Shown: positions 1-8,148 of the stretch, one piece after another
Layout of the letters: each line of letters opens with the position of its first letter
How positions within the stretch are numbered: the first letter of the stretch is position 1
NCBI RefSeq assembly: GCF_048320135.1
Contig: NZ_CP182947.1
Coordinates: 620,001 to 684,000 of the forward strand
DNA length: 64,000 nt
Reading direction: 5' to 3'
Origin: Ideonella_A sakaiensis_A
GTDB lineage: Bacteria > Pseudomonadota > Gammaproteobacteria > Burkholderiales > Burkholderiaceae_C
Made by a program: the position numbers and the translations under genes
Notes under the pieces: model-generated
The model's database searches: none
What the model was told of the DNA's origin: nothing
What the model saw: only the letters and a program-made list of their open reading frames with translations

Positions 1-486
1 GTCGATACCGGCGCATCGCTGCCGCGCGAATTGTTCGACAAGATGATCGCCGCGAAGAATTTTCAGAGCGGTCTGCAGACGCTGCGCCAGGTCGAATTTG
101 CGCTGTTCGACGTGCGGCTGTACGGCGAGCCGGGCCGCGAGGCCGATGTCCACGGCCTGATCGACGAGGTGCGTGCCGAGGTCAGCGTGCTGAACCCGCC
201 GGCCTTCAACCGCTTCGAAAATGGCTTCTCGCACATCTTCGCCGGCGGTTATGCAGCCGGATACTACAGTTACAAGTGGGCCGAGGTGCTCAGTGCCGAC
301 GCCTGGGGCGCATTCGAGGAAAATGCCGGCAGCGAGGCCGGCGTGCTCGATGTCGAGACCGGCCGCCGCTACCGTAGCGCGGTGCTCGAGGCCGGCGGCA
401 GCCGCCCGGCGATGGAAAGCTTCAAGGCCTTCCGTGGCCGCGAGCCGCAGATCGACGCGCTGCTTCGCCATCAAGGCATGAACTGA
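1..486 (+). CDS. prlC: Oligopeptidase A (M3 zinc metallopeptidase), C-terminal part
   Basis: The reading frame is open from the first base, so only about the last 161 residues are seen and the start lies outside the window. The conserved C-terminal stretch of the thimet/oligopeptidase A family is clear: NGFSHIFAGGYAAGYYSYKW followed by AEVLSADAW, which lines the peptide-binding site. The zinc-binding HExxH motif must be upstream of base 1. The family degrades cytoplasmic peptides, including cleaved signal peptides. The stop is 13 bases before the next gene, so the two may be co-transcribed. Confidence 0.9.
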   Translation, partial: VDTGASLPRELFDKMIAAKNFQSGLQTLRQVEFALFDVRLYGEPGREADVHGLIDEVRAEVSVLNPPAFNRFENGFSHIFAGGYAAGYYSYKWAEVLSADAWGAFEENAGSEAGVLDVETGRRYRSAVLEAGGSRPAMESFKAFRGREPQIDALLRHQGMN

Positions 487-499
487 AGAGGAACCCGTG

Positions 500-1129
500 A
501 TGCACCACGCCAGCCGATCCGGAACATTGACGGCCCCGTCGCTGGCGCTGGCCATCGCGCTGGGTTTGCCTTTTGCCGCGGCCGCCCAGTACAAGGTCGT
601 CAATCCGGATGGCAGCGTCACCTTTACCGACCGGGCTCCGGTCAAGGCGCCCGGCAAGGTGGTGCCGATCGAAACTGCTGCCGGGCCGTCAGCGACGGCA
701 AACGCGAGCTTGCCGTTCGAACTGCGCCAGGTGGCCAGCCGTTATCCGGTCACGCTTTATGTGCAACGGCCCTGCGAACCCTGCGACGCCGGGCGGCAGC
801 TGCTGCGCCAGCGTGGCATTCCATACGCGGAAAAACTGGTCGGCGCAGGTGAAGGCGACGCCTTGCAGGCGGCAACCGGCGCGAAGCAGATCCCGGCATT
901 GACGATCGGCAGCCAAGTGCTGCACGGCTTCTCGCCCGACCAGTGGTCGTCGTACCTCGATGCCGCCGGTTATCCGAAGCAGTCGCGATTGCCGGCCAAT
1001 TACGCCGCACCGGCGCCGCAGCCGCTGGTGCCGGCGGTGGCCGAGAGACCTGCGGTGACCGCTGCGCCGGCGCCGGCCCCACAGACACCGGCTGCGCCGC
1101 CGCCGGCGCCGGGCGGCATCCGCTTCTGA
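500..1129 (+). CDS. Exported DUF4124 protein with glutaredoxin-like domain
   Basis: This is a 209-residue protein. It has an N-terminal signal peptide ending near AAAAQ, then a short DUF4124-type segment (YKVVNPDGSVTFTDRAP), then a glutaredoxin-like domain with a CxxC pair (RPCEPCDAG) and the cis-proline region (KQIPALTIG). The tail is rich in proline and alanine, as in a periplasmic linker. The ATG at 500 follows a GAGG ribosome site at about 488-491; a GTG at 497 is the alternative. A periplasmic thiol-redox role is inferred from the CxxC motif; the substrate is unknown. It lies directly after prlC. Confidence 0.75.
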   Translation: MHHASRSGTLTAPSLALAIALGLPFAAAAQYKVVNPDGSVTFTDRAPVKAPGKVVPIETAAGPSATANASLPFELRQVASRYPVTLYVQRPCEPCDAGRQLLRQRGIPYAEKLVGAGEGDALQAATGAKQIPALTIGSQVLHGFSPDQWSSYLDAAGYPKQSRLPANYAAPAPQPLVPAVAERPAVTAAPAPAPQTPAAPPPAPGGIRF

Positions 1130-1135
1130 GGCCGG

Positions 1136-1162
1136 GCGCGCGCAGATTCATCAAGCGCGCGC
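1136..1162. terminator. GC-rich hairpin between convergent genes
   Basis: A perfect inverted repeat, GCGCGCGC at 1136-1143 and again at 1155-1162 around an 11-base loop, fills the 43-base gap between two convergent genes. There is no T-run on either strand, so it may be a Rho-assisted or pausing structure rather than a full intrinsic terminator. Confidence 0.4.
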
Positions 1163-1172
1163 TGTCATCGGC

Positions 1173-2081
1173 TCAGGCGACACCGTCTGCTGCGCGTATC
1201 GACAACGCGGCTTCGCGGTGCAACCAGGCCAGAAAGGCCTCGACCGGCGCCCGCTTTGCGTGGCGTGCCGGATAAACCGCGAAATGCGCCTTCACGCGCA
1301 GCGCCTTGCCGGCGTCGAAAACCGGCCGCAGGCGCCCCGACGCGAGATGGCCGTCGGCCATCGTTGCGCTCTCGAGCGCAACGCCAAGCCCCTGCGTCGC
1401 ACTGTCGAGCGCCATCTGCGCGCGGTCGAAACGCACCGCAAAACGCTCGGGCGCAAGTCCGCTGGCAAAACGCCGGAACCAGTCCGACCACTGCACAACG
1501 CTGACGGTGCTCTGGATCAGCGGCACCTCGAGCAGCTGCTCGACGCGCCGCAGCCGGTGTTCACGGATGAATGCCGGACTCGCCAGCGGCAGGATCGCCT
1601 CCTCGAACAAGGGCTCGACAACCAGATCGGGCCACTGCGGCACGCCGTAGCGGATGTCGAGGTCGGCCTGACCGAGCGCGAAGTCGCTCGGTGTCGGCGA
1701 TGACGACAGGTTCAGCGCAATCTGCGGGCAGGCCTGCGCAAACGCCCGCAGCCGGGGCATCAGCCACAACGTCGCCAGGCTCGGGCTGCAGTGCAGATAG
1801 AGGCTGTTGCTGATGCCATGCTGCAAATCGTCGGTCGCCGATGCGATGGCCGCCAACGCACCACCGATCCGCGACAGATAGACCTCACCCGCCGCACTGA
1901 GCCGCACGCCGTGTGCGCTGCGCTCGAACAGCCGCACGCCGAGCTGGGCCTCCAGCCGCGCGATCTGGTGGCTGACCGCCGACGCCGTCAGGTGCAGCTC
2001 CGCCGCCGCCAGCGCGAAGCTGCGCCGGCGGGCAACCGCCTCGAAGGCGAGCAGACCGGGCAGCGGCGGCAATGCCGACAT
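1173..2081 (-). CDS. LysR-family transcriptional regulator (GcvA-like)
   Basis: This 302-residue protein has the LysR winged helix-turn-helix at residues 5-65 (LLAFEAVARRRSF, then LTASAVSHQIARLEAQLGVRLFER), followed by a substrate-binding co-inducer domain. The wording of the helix-turn-helix is that of the GcvA/AmpR-like branch. The ATG at 2081 is preferred; a TTG five codons upstream would also be in frame. It is divergent from the SDR/transketolase operon starting at 2227 and probably regulates it. A dyad that fits a LysR box lies in the shared intergenic region. Confidence 0.88.
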   Translation of the reverse strand: MSALPPLPGLLAFEAVARRRSFALAAAELHLTASAVSHQIARLEAQLGVRLFERSAHGVRLSAAGEVYLSRIGGALAAIASATDDLQHGISNSLYLHCSPSLATLWLMPRLRAFAQACPQIALNLSSSPTPSDFALGQADLDIRYGVPQWPDLVVEPLFEEAILPLASPAFIREHRLRRVEQLLEVPLIQSTVSVVQWSDWFRRFASGLAPERFAVRFDRAQMALDSATQGLGVALESATMADGHLASGRLRPVFDAGKALRVKAHFAVYPARHAKRAPVEAFLAWLHREAALSIRAADGVA

Positions 2082-2101
2082 CGGGCGAACCCTCAAGTTG
2101 A

Positions 2102-2116
2102 ATGACGATCTGTCAT
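2102..2116. promoter_or_regulatory. Candidate LysR operator (ATGAC-N5-GTCAT)
   Basis: The intergenic region between the LysR gene and the divergent SDR contains a perfect dyad: ATGAC at 2102-2106 and GTCAT at 2112-2116 with five bases between. It includes the T-N11-A signature (T2103, A2115). The position just upstream of the LysR start fits autoregulation and control of the divergent operon. Binding is inferred. Confidence 0.4.
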
Positions 2117-2226
2117 CTTAGCGTGATGAATCTTCGCTTGCCTTCATCCGATCCGCAGCCGAAGATCGTCGGCGGACAAGCGGCTGCGACGCCAGCAGCT
2201 TCAACTCGACGATTGGAGACGATTGC

Positions 2227-2976
2227 ATGCTGCTGAAGGACAAGTTTGCCGTGATCACCGGCGGCGCCGGGCTGAACGGCCTCGGTTTTGCAACCGCGCG
2301 GATGATGGCCGCGCAAGGTGCCCGGGTCGCGATCCTCGACCTCGAGCGCGCCGATCCGGCGGCCGCCGCCCGCCAGCTCGGCGAAACCCATCTCGGCATC
2401 GTCGCCGATGTGACCGACAGGGCATCGTGCGACCGCGCCGCGCAGACCGTGCTGCAGCGCTTCGGCCGCATCGACATCCTCGTCAACAACGCCGGCATCA
2501 CGCAGCCGCGCAAGACGCTCGACATCAGCGCCGCCGACTACGATGCGGTGCTCGACGTCAGCCTGCGCGGCACGCTGTACATGTCGCAGGCGGTGCTGCC
2601 GGCGATGCGCGAACAGCGCTCCGGCTCGATCTGCTGCGTCTCGTCGGTGTCCGCGCAGCGCGGCGGCGGCATCCTCGGCGGCCCGCACTATTCGGCGGCA
2701 AAGGCCGGCGTGCTCGGGCTGGCGCGTGCGATGGCGCGCGAATATGGCGTCGATGGGATCCGCGTCAATTGCGTGACGCCGGGGCTGATCGCGACCGACA
2801 TCAACAAGGGCCTGATTCCGGACGACCGGAAAAAAGGCATCCTCGAGCAGATCCCGCTGAACCGCATCGGCGAGCCGGACGATGTTGCCGGCTGCCTGGT
2901 TTTTCTCGCCAGCGACCTCGCAAAATACTGCACCGGCATCACGCTCGACGTGAATGGCGGGATGCTGATCCACTGA
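2227..2976 (+). CDS. SDR-family oxidoreductase
   Basis: This 249-residue short-chain dehydrogenase has a Rossmann motif TGGAGLNGLG, two residues longer than the usual TGxxxGxG, then NNAG near residue 86 and the catalytic YSAAK. The C-terminal VNGGMLIH end is normal for the family. It is the first gene downstream of the divergent LysR, followed after 63 bases by the split transketolase. The substrate is unknown; a sugar or polyol-derived alcohol would suit the transketolase neighbours. The incomplete SDR at 63783 has the same elongated glycine motif, so the two look like sister genes. Confidence 0.85.
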   Translation: MLLKDKFAVITGGAGLNGLGFATARMMAAQGARVAILDLERADPAAAARQLGETHLGIVADVTDRASCDRAAQTVLQRFGRIDILVNNAGITQPRKTLDISAADYDAVLDVSLRGTLYMSQAVLPAMREQRSGSICCVSSVSAQRGGGILGGPHYSAAKAGVLGLARAMAREYGVDGIRVNCVTPGLIATDINKGLIPDDRKKGILEQIPLNRIGEPDDVAGCLVFLASDLAKYCTGITLDVNGGMLIH

Positions 2977-3039
2977 ACCTGAACGAAGACTCGCACGCGG
3001 CTGCCGGCCACGGCCAGCCGTTTGCAGAGGAGACCATCG

Positions 3040-3906
3040 ATGAGCACACCCGCTGCAACGCTGGCCAGGCTGGCCGGCAGCGCGCACCGCATCCGCCAGC
3101 TCGCCGTCCGCATGGGCGAGGTGCAGGGCCAGGGTTATATCGGCCAGGCGCTCGGCTGGGCCGATGTGCTGGCGGTCGCCTATTGCCATGCGATGCAGTT
3201 GCGGCCCGACGACCCGGCCTGGGAAGGCCGCGACCGCTTTCTGCTGTCGCACGGCCACTATGCGATCGCGCACTATGCGGCGCTGATCGAGGCCGGCGTG
3301 TTGCCGGAGAGCGAACTCGAGACCTATGGCAGCGACGACAGCCGGCTGCCGATGTCGGGCATGGCGAGTTATACGCCGGGCATGGAGGTCTCCGGTGGCT
3401 CGTTGGGGCAGGGGCTGGTGATCGGCATCGGCATGGCCCTCGGCCTGAAGCAGAAAAAGAACCCGGCCTTCGTCTACAACTCGATGTCCGACGGTGAACT
3501 CGACGAAGGGTCGACCTGGGAGGCAGCGATGTCGGCCGGCCATTTCGGCCTCGACAACCTGATCTGCCTGGTCGACATCAACAACCAGCAGGCCGACGGC
3601 CCGTCCGGCAAGGTGCTCGGCTTCGAGCCATTGGCCGACAAATGGGCCGCGTTCGGCTGGCATGTGCAGCGCATCGATGGCAACGACCTGGCCGCAGTCG
3701 TCGCGGCCTTCAATGCCGCCCGCGCGCTGCGCGAGCCGAAGCCGCGGGTGATCCTGTTCGATACGCTGATGGGCAAGGGCGTGCCCTTCCTCGAGAGCCG
3801 CGAAAAAAACCACTTCATCCGCGTCGATCCGCCCGAGTGGCAGCAGGCACTCGAGATCCTCGAGCGGTCGCAGCCGGAGCCGATGCACCAAGGAGCCACG
3901 CGATGA
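3040..3906 (+). CDS. Transketolase, N-terminal (ThDP-binding) subunit
   Basis: This 288-residue protein matches the first domain of transketolase as a separate chain. It has the SHGH motif at 70-73, the region GMEVSGGSLGQGL, and the thiamin diphosphate-binding motif reading SDGE at 150-153 and ending with NN at 181-182. The first glycine of the usual GDG is serine here. It begins after an AGAGGAGA ribosome site and overlaps the C-terminal subunit by four bases (ATGA), so translation is probably coupled. Split transketolases act in several sugar pathways, including apulose 4-phosphate cleavage; the acceptor cannot be read from sequence. Confidence 0.88.
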   Translation: MSTPAATLARLAGSAHRIRQLAVRMGEVQGQGYIGQALGWADVLAVAYCHAMQLRPDDPAWEGRDRFLLSHGHYAIAHYAALIEAGVLPESELETYGSDDSRLPMSGMASYTPGMEVSGGSLGQGLVIGIGMALGLKQKKNPAFVYNSMSDGELDEGSTWEAAMSAGHFGLDNLICLVDINNQQADGPSGKVLGFEPLADKWAAFGWHVQRIDGNDLAAVVAAFNAARALREPKPRVILFDTLMGKGVPFLESREKNHFIRVDPPEWQQALEILERSQPEPMHQGATR

Positions 3907-4910
3907 ACGCCGCCACTTCGGAGAAGAAGCCGCGCCTGACGACGTCGGCAATGATCGCGTCGATTGCATCCGACGACCAGCGCGTGAAGGCCGCGCCATT
4001 CGGCAAGGCGCTGGTCGAGCATGCCGCCGACCGGCCCGAGATCGTCGGCCTGACTGCCGACCTCGCCAAATATACCGACCTGCACCTGTTTGCCCAGGCC
4101 TATCCCGATCGCTTCTACCAGATGGGCATGGCCGAACAACTGCTGATCGGCGCGGCCGGCGGCATGGCCAAGGAAGGGCTGGTGCCGTTTGCGACCACCT
4201 ATGCCGTCTTCGGCACGCGCCGCGGCTACGACTTCATCCACCAGGTGATCGCCGAGGAAAACCTGAACGTCAAGATCTGCTGCGCGCTGCCCGGCCTGAC
4301 CACCGGTTATGGCCCGAGCCACCAGGCAACCGACGACATCGCGATGATGCGGGCGATCCCGGGGCTGACGATCGTCGACCCCTGTGACGCGCTCGACATC
4401 GAGCAGGCGGTGCCGCAGATCGCCGAACACAAGGGCCCGGTCTACATGCGACTGCTGCGTGGCCAGGTGCCGCTGGTGCTCGATGAATACGACTACCGGT
4501 TCGAACTCGGCAAGGCGAAGCTGCTGCGCGACGGCGCCGACGTGCTGGTGATCGCCAGCGGCATCCTGACGATGCGCGCACTCGAGGCCGCTGCAGATCT
4601 CGCAAAAGACAAACTCGGCGTCGCGGTGCTGCACTGCCCGACGATCAAGCCGCTCGACGAGGCGGCGATCGTCGACGCGGTGCGTGCCAAACCGCGGCTG
4701 GTCGTCGTTGCCGAAAACCACTCGGTGGTCGGCGGCCTCGGCGAGGCGGTGGCCAGCGCACTGCTGCGCCACCGGGTGTTGCCGGCCGGATTCCAGCTGG
4801 CCGGCCTGCCCGATGCCTTCCTCGATGCCGGCGCGCTGCCGACGCTGCACGACCGCTACGGCATCAGCCGCGACGCGCTGGCAGCACGGATCCGGAAGTG
4901 GCTCGACTGA
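3903..4910 (+). CDS. Transketolase, C-terminal subunit
   Basis: This 335-residue protein carries the pyrimidine-binding and C-terminal domains of transketolase. MGMAEQLLIGAAGGMAKEG contains the glutamate that activates thiamin diphosphate, and PSHQATDD and the VAENHSVVGGLGEAVA region of the last domain follow. It should assemble with the product of the preceding gene into one active enzyme. The start overlaps the upstream stop as ATGA. A full-length transketolase follows 30 bases later, giving two enzymes of the same class in a row. Confidence 0.88.
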   Translation: MNAATSEKKPRLTTSAMIASIASDDQRVKAAPFGKALVEHAADRPEIVGLTADLAKYTDLHLFAQAYPDRFYQMGMAEQLLIGAAGGMAKEGLVPFATTYAVFGTRRGYDFIHQVIAEENLNVKICCALPGLTTGYGPSHQATDDIAMMRAIPGLTIVDPCDALDIEQAVPQIAEHKGPVYMRLLRGQVPLVLDEYDYRFELGKAKLLRDGADVLVIASGILTMRALEAAADLAKDKLGVAVLHCPTIKPLDEAAIVDAVRAKPRLVVVAENHSVVGGLGEAVASALLRHRVLPAGFQLAGLPDAFLDAGALPTLHDRYGISRDALAARIRKWLD

Positions 4911-4940
4911 GCTCTGGCGCAACCGGCCGCATCTGAGCCG

Positions 4941-6923
4941 ATGGCAACGCCCTCCTCCGCCGAGCTCGCGAATGCGATCCGTTTTCTCGCAATCGATGCG
5001 ATCGTCCGCGCCGGCGAAGGCCACCAGGGCGTGCCGCTCGGCATGGCCGAGATCGCGACCGCGCTGTACATCCGGCATCTGAAATTCGACCCGACCGATC
5101 CGACCTGGCCCGATCGCGACCGGGTCGTCCTGTCGAACGGCCACGGCTCGATGCTGCTGTATGCGCTGCTGCACCTGACCGGCTACCAGCGGATCGAAAT
5201 CGAGCAGATCTCGAGCTTCCGCGATTTCGGTTCGCGCTGCGAAGGCCATCCGGAGCGCGATCCGGCATCGGGCATCGAGGTCACGACCGGGCCACTCGGC
5301 CAGGGCATCGCAAATGCGCTCGGCATGGCGATCGCCGAAGCCTGGCTGGCGGCGCGTTATCCCAGTGTCGTCGACCACCACACCTATGCCTTTGTCGGCG
5401 ACGGCTGCCTGCAGGAAGGCGTCGGCCAGGAGATGATCTCGCTCGCCGGCCACCTGCGGCTTGGCAAGCTGGTGGTGTTATGGGACGACAACCGCATCAC
5501 CGATGACGGTCCGACCGGACTTGCGATCAGCGAGGATGTCGCGGCGCGCTGCCGCATCGCCGGCTGGCATGTGGTCGAGGTCGACGGCCACGACTTCGAG
5601 GCGGTGTCGGCAGCGATCACCGCAGCGAAGGCCGACCCGCGGCCGTCGATGCTGGCGTGCCGCACCGTGATCGCCAAAGGCATCGCGCGGCTGCAGGGTC
5701 AGCGCGGCGGCCACAGTGCGCGGCTGTTTGCCGAGGATGCCGAGCAGGCGCGGCGCGACCTCGGCTGGAGCAGCGCAGCGTTCGAATTGCCCGATGCGGT
5801 GCGCGCGGCCTGGCGGGCTGCCGGAAAACGGCACCGCAGAGAACGCGATGCGTGGACCGCCCGTGTCGCAGCGCTGCCCAGCAACGAGCGGGCCGAATTC
5901 GAGCGGCTGATCGCCGGCAGCCTTCCCGACGGCTGGCGCGACGTGCTGGCCGACTACAAGTGCCGTGCCGTTGCGGCCGAACCGGCGGCCAGTGGCATAT
6001 TCATTTCGGCCGAGATCAACGATGCGCTGATCGAGACGATGCCGGAACGGCTGGTCGCCTGTGCCGACCTCGAGGCGCCGACCAGCCACAAGCGCCGCCT
6101 CGGCGCGTTCACCGCATCCGACCGGCGCGGCGGCTACCTGCACTGCGGCGTGCGTGAACATGTGATGGGCGCACTGGCCAACGGCATCGCCGCGCACGGC
6201 GGCATCATCCCGCTGACGCTGACCTACCTCGCATTCGCGGACTATCAACGCCCGGCAATGCGGATGGCCGCACTGATGGGGCTGCCGGTCAAGTTCGTCT
6301 TCAGCCACGACTCGATCGGCATCGGAAAAAACGGGCCGACGCATCAGCCGGTCGAGGTCCTGGCAGCGCTGCGCGCAATGCCGAACATGCTGGTGCTGCG
6401 GCCCGCCGATGCGGTCGAGGCCGCCGAATGCTGGGAGATCGCCTACGAGCACCGCAGCGGCCCGAGCACGCTGGTTTTTGCGCGGCAGGCGCTGCCGCAT
6501 GTGCGCAGCGCGCCCGGCAGCGAGAACCTTTCGCGGCGCGGCGCCTATCTGCTGGCCGATGCGGAGGACGGCGCACGGCAGGTCACGGTGCTGGCGACCG
6601 GTTCCGAGGTCGCGCTGGCCCTGGCGGCGCGCGATACGCTGCAAGCGGCCGGCATACCGACCGCGGTGGTCTCGATGCCGAGCTGGGAATTGTTCGAGGC
6701 GCAGGACGCTGGCTACCGCGATGCGGTGCTTGGCCGCGGCAGCGTGCGTGTCGGCTGCGAAGCCGCGATGCGTTTCGGCTGGGACCGCTGGCTCGGCGAA
6801 CGCGGCGGCTTTGTCGGCATGCGCGGCTTCGGCGCATCGGGGCCGGCGCAGACGTTGTATGAACATTTCGGCATCACCGCGGACGCCATCGTCGCCGAGG
6901 CGAAACGACTGCTGGCCCGCTGA
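4941..6923 (+). CDS. tkt: Transketolase, full length
   Basis: This 660-residue single-chain transketolase has SNGHGSMLLYALLHLTGY, the ThDP motif GDG at 153-155 with N184, the pyrimidine-domain motif GVREHVMGALANGIA, and SIGIGKNGPTHQPVE, which carries phosphate and substrate contacts. Length is normal for TktA-type enzymes. It transfers two-carbon ketol units between sugar phosphates in the pentose phosphate pathway. The gene follows the split transketolase on the same strand with 30 bases between, and its stop is eight bases from the stop of the convergent MFS gene. Whether it is the housekeeping copy or a catabolic one cannot be told here. Confidence 0.9.
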   Translation: MATPSSAELANAIRFLAIDAIVRAGEGHQGVPLGMAEIATALYIRHLKFDPTDPTWPDRDRVVLSNGHGSMLLYALLHLTGYQRIEIEQISSFRDFGSRCEGHPERDPASGIEVTTGPLGQGIANALGMAIAEAWLAARYPSVVDHHTYAFVGDGCLQEGVGQEMISLAGHLRLGKLVVLWDDNRITDDGPTGLAISEDVAARCRIAGWHVVEVDGHDFEAVSAAITAAKADPRPSMLACRTVIAKGIARLQGQRGGHSARLFAEDAEQARRDLGWSSAAFELPDAVRAAWRAAGKRHRRERDAWTARVAALPSNERAEFERLIAGSLPDGWRDVLADYKCRAVAAEPAASGIFISAEINDALIETMPERLVACADLEAPTSHKRRLGAFTASDRRGGYLHCGVREHVMGALANGIAAHGGIIPLTLTYLAFADYQRPAMRMAALMGLPVKFVFSHDSIGIGKNGPTHQPVEVLAALRAMPNMLVLRPADAVEAAECWEIAYEHRSGPSTLVFARQALPHVRSAPGSENLSRRGAYLLADAEDGARQVTVLATGSEVALALAARDTLQAAGIPTAVVSMPSWELFEAQDAGYRDAVLGRGSVRVGCEAAMRFGWDRWLGERGGFVGMRGFGASGPAQTLYEHFGITADAIVAEAKRLLAR

Positions 6924-6931
6924 TCCGCCGC

Positions 6932-8146
6932 TCAGAGCCGACGTGCGCGCAGGCTGCCGGCGCCGACCGCCAGCGCCATCAGCCAGAACAGGCTGGCCGC
7001 GCCGATCGTCGCGCCGAGCAGGCCAAACAGCAGCGGCATCAGGCTGCTCGACAGGTTGATCGTCACCGAACGCAGGCCGATCGCTTCGCCGTGGCGACGG
7101 TCCGGCGTGATCTGGTGCAGGCGCGACATGATCATCGGCTGCACCGAGCCAAGCGCCATGCCGAGCAGCATTGCGCAGAGCGCCATCGACCAGCCCTGGT
7201 GCGCAAACGGATAGGCGACAAAGATCGCCGCCGTCGCCAGCATCGCGCCGGCCAGCACCTGCGATTCGCTGAGCCGCTCGGCCAGCATTGGAATCAGCAC
7301 CCGCACCGCGGCCACCGACATCGCAAAGACGCCGAGCACCGCGCCGATCTCCGACGCACTCAGCTCGCGCTGGTGGCCGAGGATAGGCAACACAAAGGTG
7401 TGCACATCCCACGATGCCGACAGCAACAGATTGACGAGCAGCAAGCGGCGCATCGCCGGCAGCTGCAGCAGGTCCCAGGCCCGGCGGGCCTTGGTCTGTG
7501 CCTGCGCCAGCGCCTCGGCCGCGGCCTCGATGACCTGCGGCGGCTCGCGCGGCACGAAGCGCGCCCAGGCCAAAGCGGCCAGCGGCATCAGCCCGAGCAC
7601 CGCAAAGGCGACGCGGAAACCGGCCAGGTCGATCAGCAGCCCGGCGGTCACCGGCCCGAGCACATTCGACAACGCCGGTGCCAGCCCGAGCCAGCTGAAG
7701 ATGCGGATGCGTTCGATGTTGCCGGCGGCCATGTTGCCGGCGCGGTGCTGGATCGCGATCAGCCCGATATTGGCGCCGGCACCGGCCAGCAATGCGGCAA
7801 TGCACATCGCGATGTAGTGCGGGCTCAGCGTCGCGGCAACGCCGCCGGCAAAGGTCAGCGCGACCGCAATTCCCAGCGGCCGGTGGTAGCCGTGCCGATC
7901 GGCCATCCGGCCGGCCGGCATCGCCAACGCTATCGGCGCGATCGCAAACAGCGCCAGCACGACACCGACCGCCCATTCCGAACGGCCCTGCTGCAGGGCC
8001 TGCAGCGGCGCGGCCATCCGCAAGCCGGTCATGCAGGCGTGCAGGCTGATCTGGCCGAGGATCAGCGCCAGCAGCTGGCGTGAAAAAAGCCCCCGCCTGG
8101 GAGGCTCGCCGCCGTCGGCCGCTGGCTGACCCGCTGCGTCGGCCAC
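6932..8146 (-). CDS. MFS transporter
   Basis: This 404-residue protein has about twelve hydrophobic segments and the loop 2-3 motif GRMADRHGYHRPLG typical of the major facilitator superfamily. It starts with GTG two bases after the rmuC stop, so it is probably translated with rmuC. An efflux or uptake substrate cannot be assigned. Its 3' end meets the transketolase gene tail to tail. Confidence 0.8.
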   Translation of the reverse strand: MADAAGQPAADGGEPPRRGLFSRQLLALILGQISLHACMTGLRMAAPLQALQQGRSEWAVGVVLALFAIAPIALAMPAGRMADRHGYHRPLGIAVALTFAGGVAATLSPHYIAMCIAALLAGAGANIGLIAIQHRAGNMAAGNIERIRIFSWLGLAPALSNVLGPVTAGLLIDLAGFRVAFAVLGLMPLAALAWARFVPREPPQVIEAAAEALAQAQTKARRAWDLLQLPAMRRLLLVNLLLSASWDVHTFVLPILGHQRELSASEIGAVLGVFAMSVAAVRVLIPMLAERLSESQVLAGAMLATAAIFVAYPFAHQGWSMALCAMLLGMALGSVQPMIMSRLHQITPDRRHGEAIGLRSVTINLSSSLMPLLFGLLGATIGAASLFWLMALAVGAGSLRARRL

Positions 8147-8148
8147 CG

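Noticed and set aside
2113..3999. Long open frame on the minus strand opposite the SDR and transketolase genes
   Set aside because: It is a high-GC shadow: the product is rich in Arg, His, Gln and Asp without any domain, while the plus strand encodes clear SDR and transketolase motifs in the same bases.
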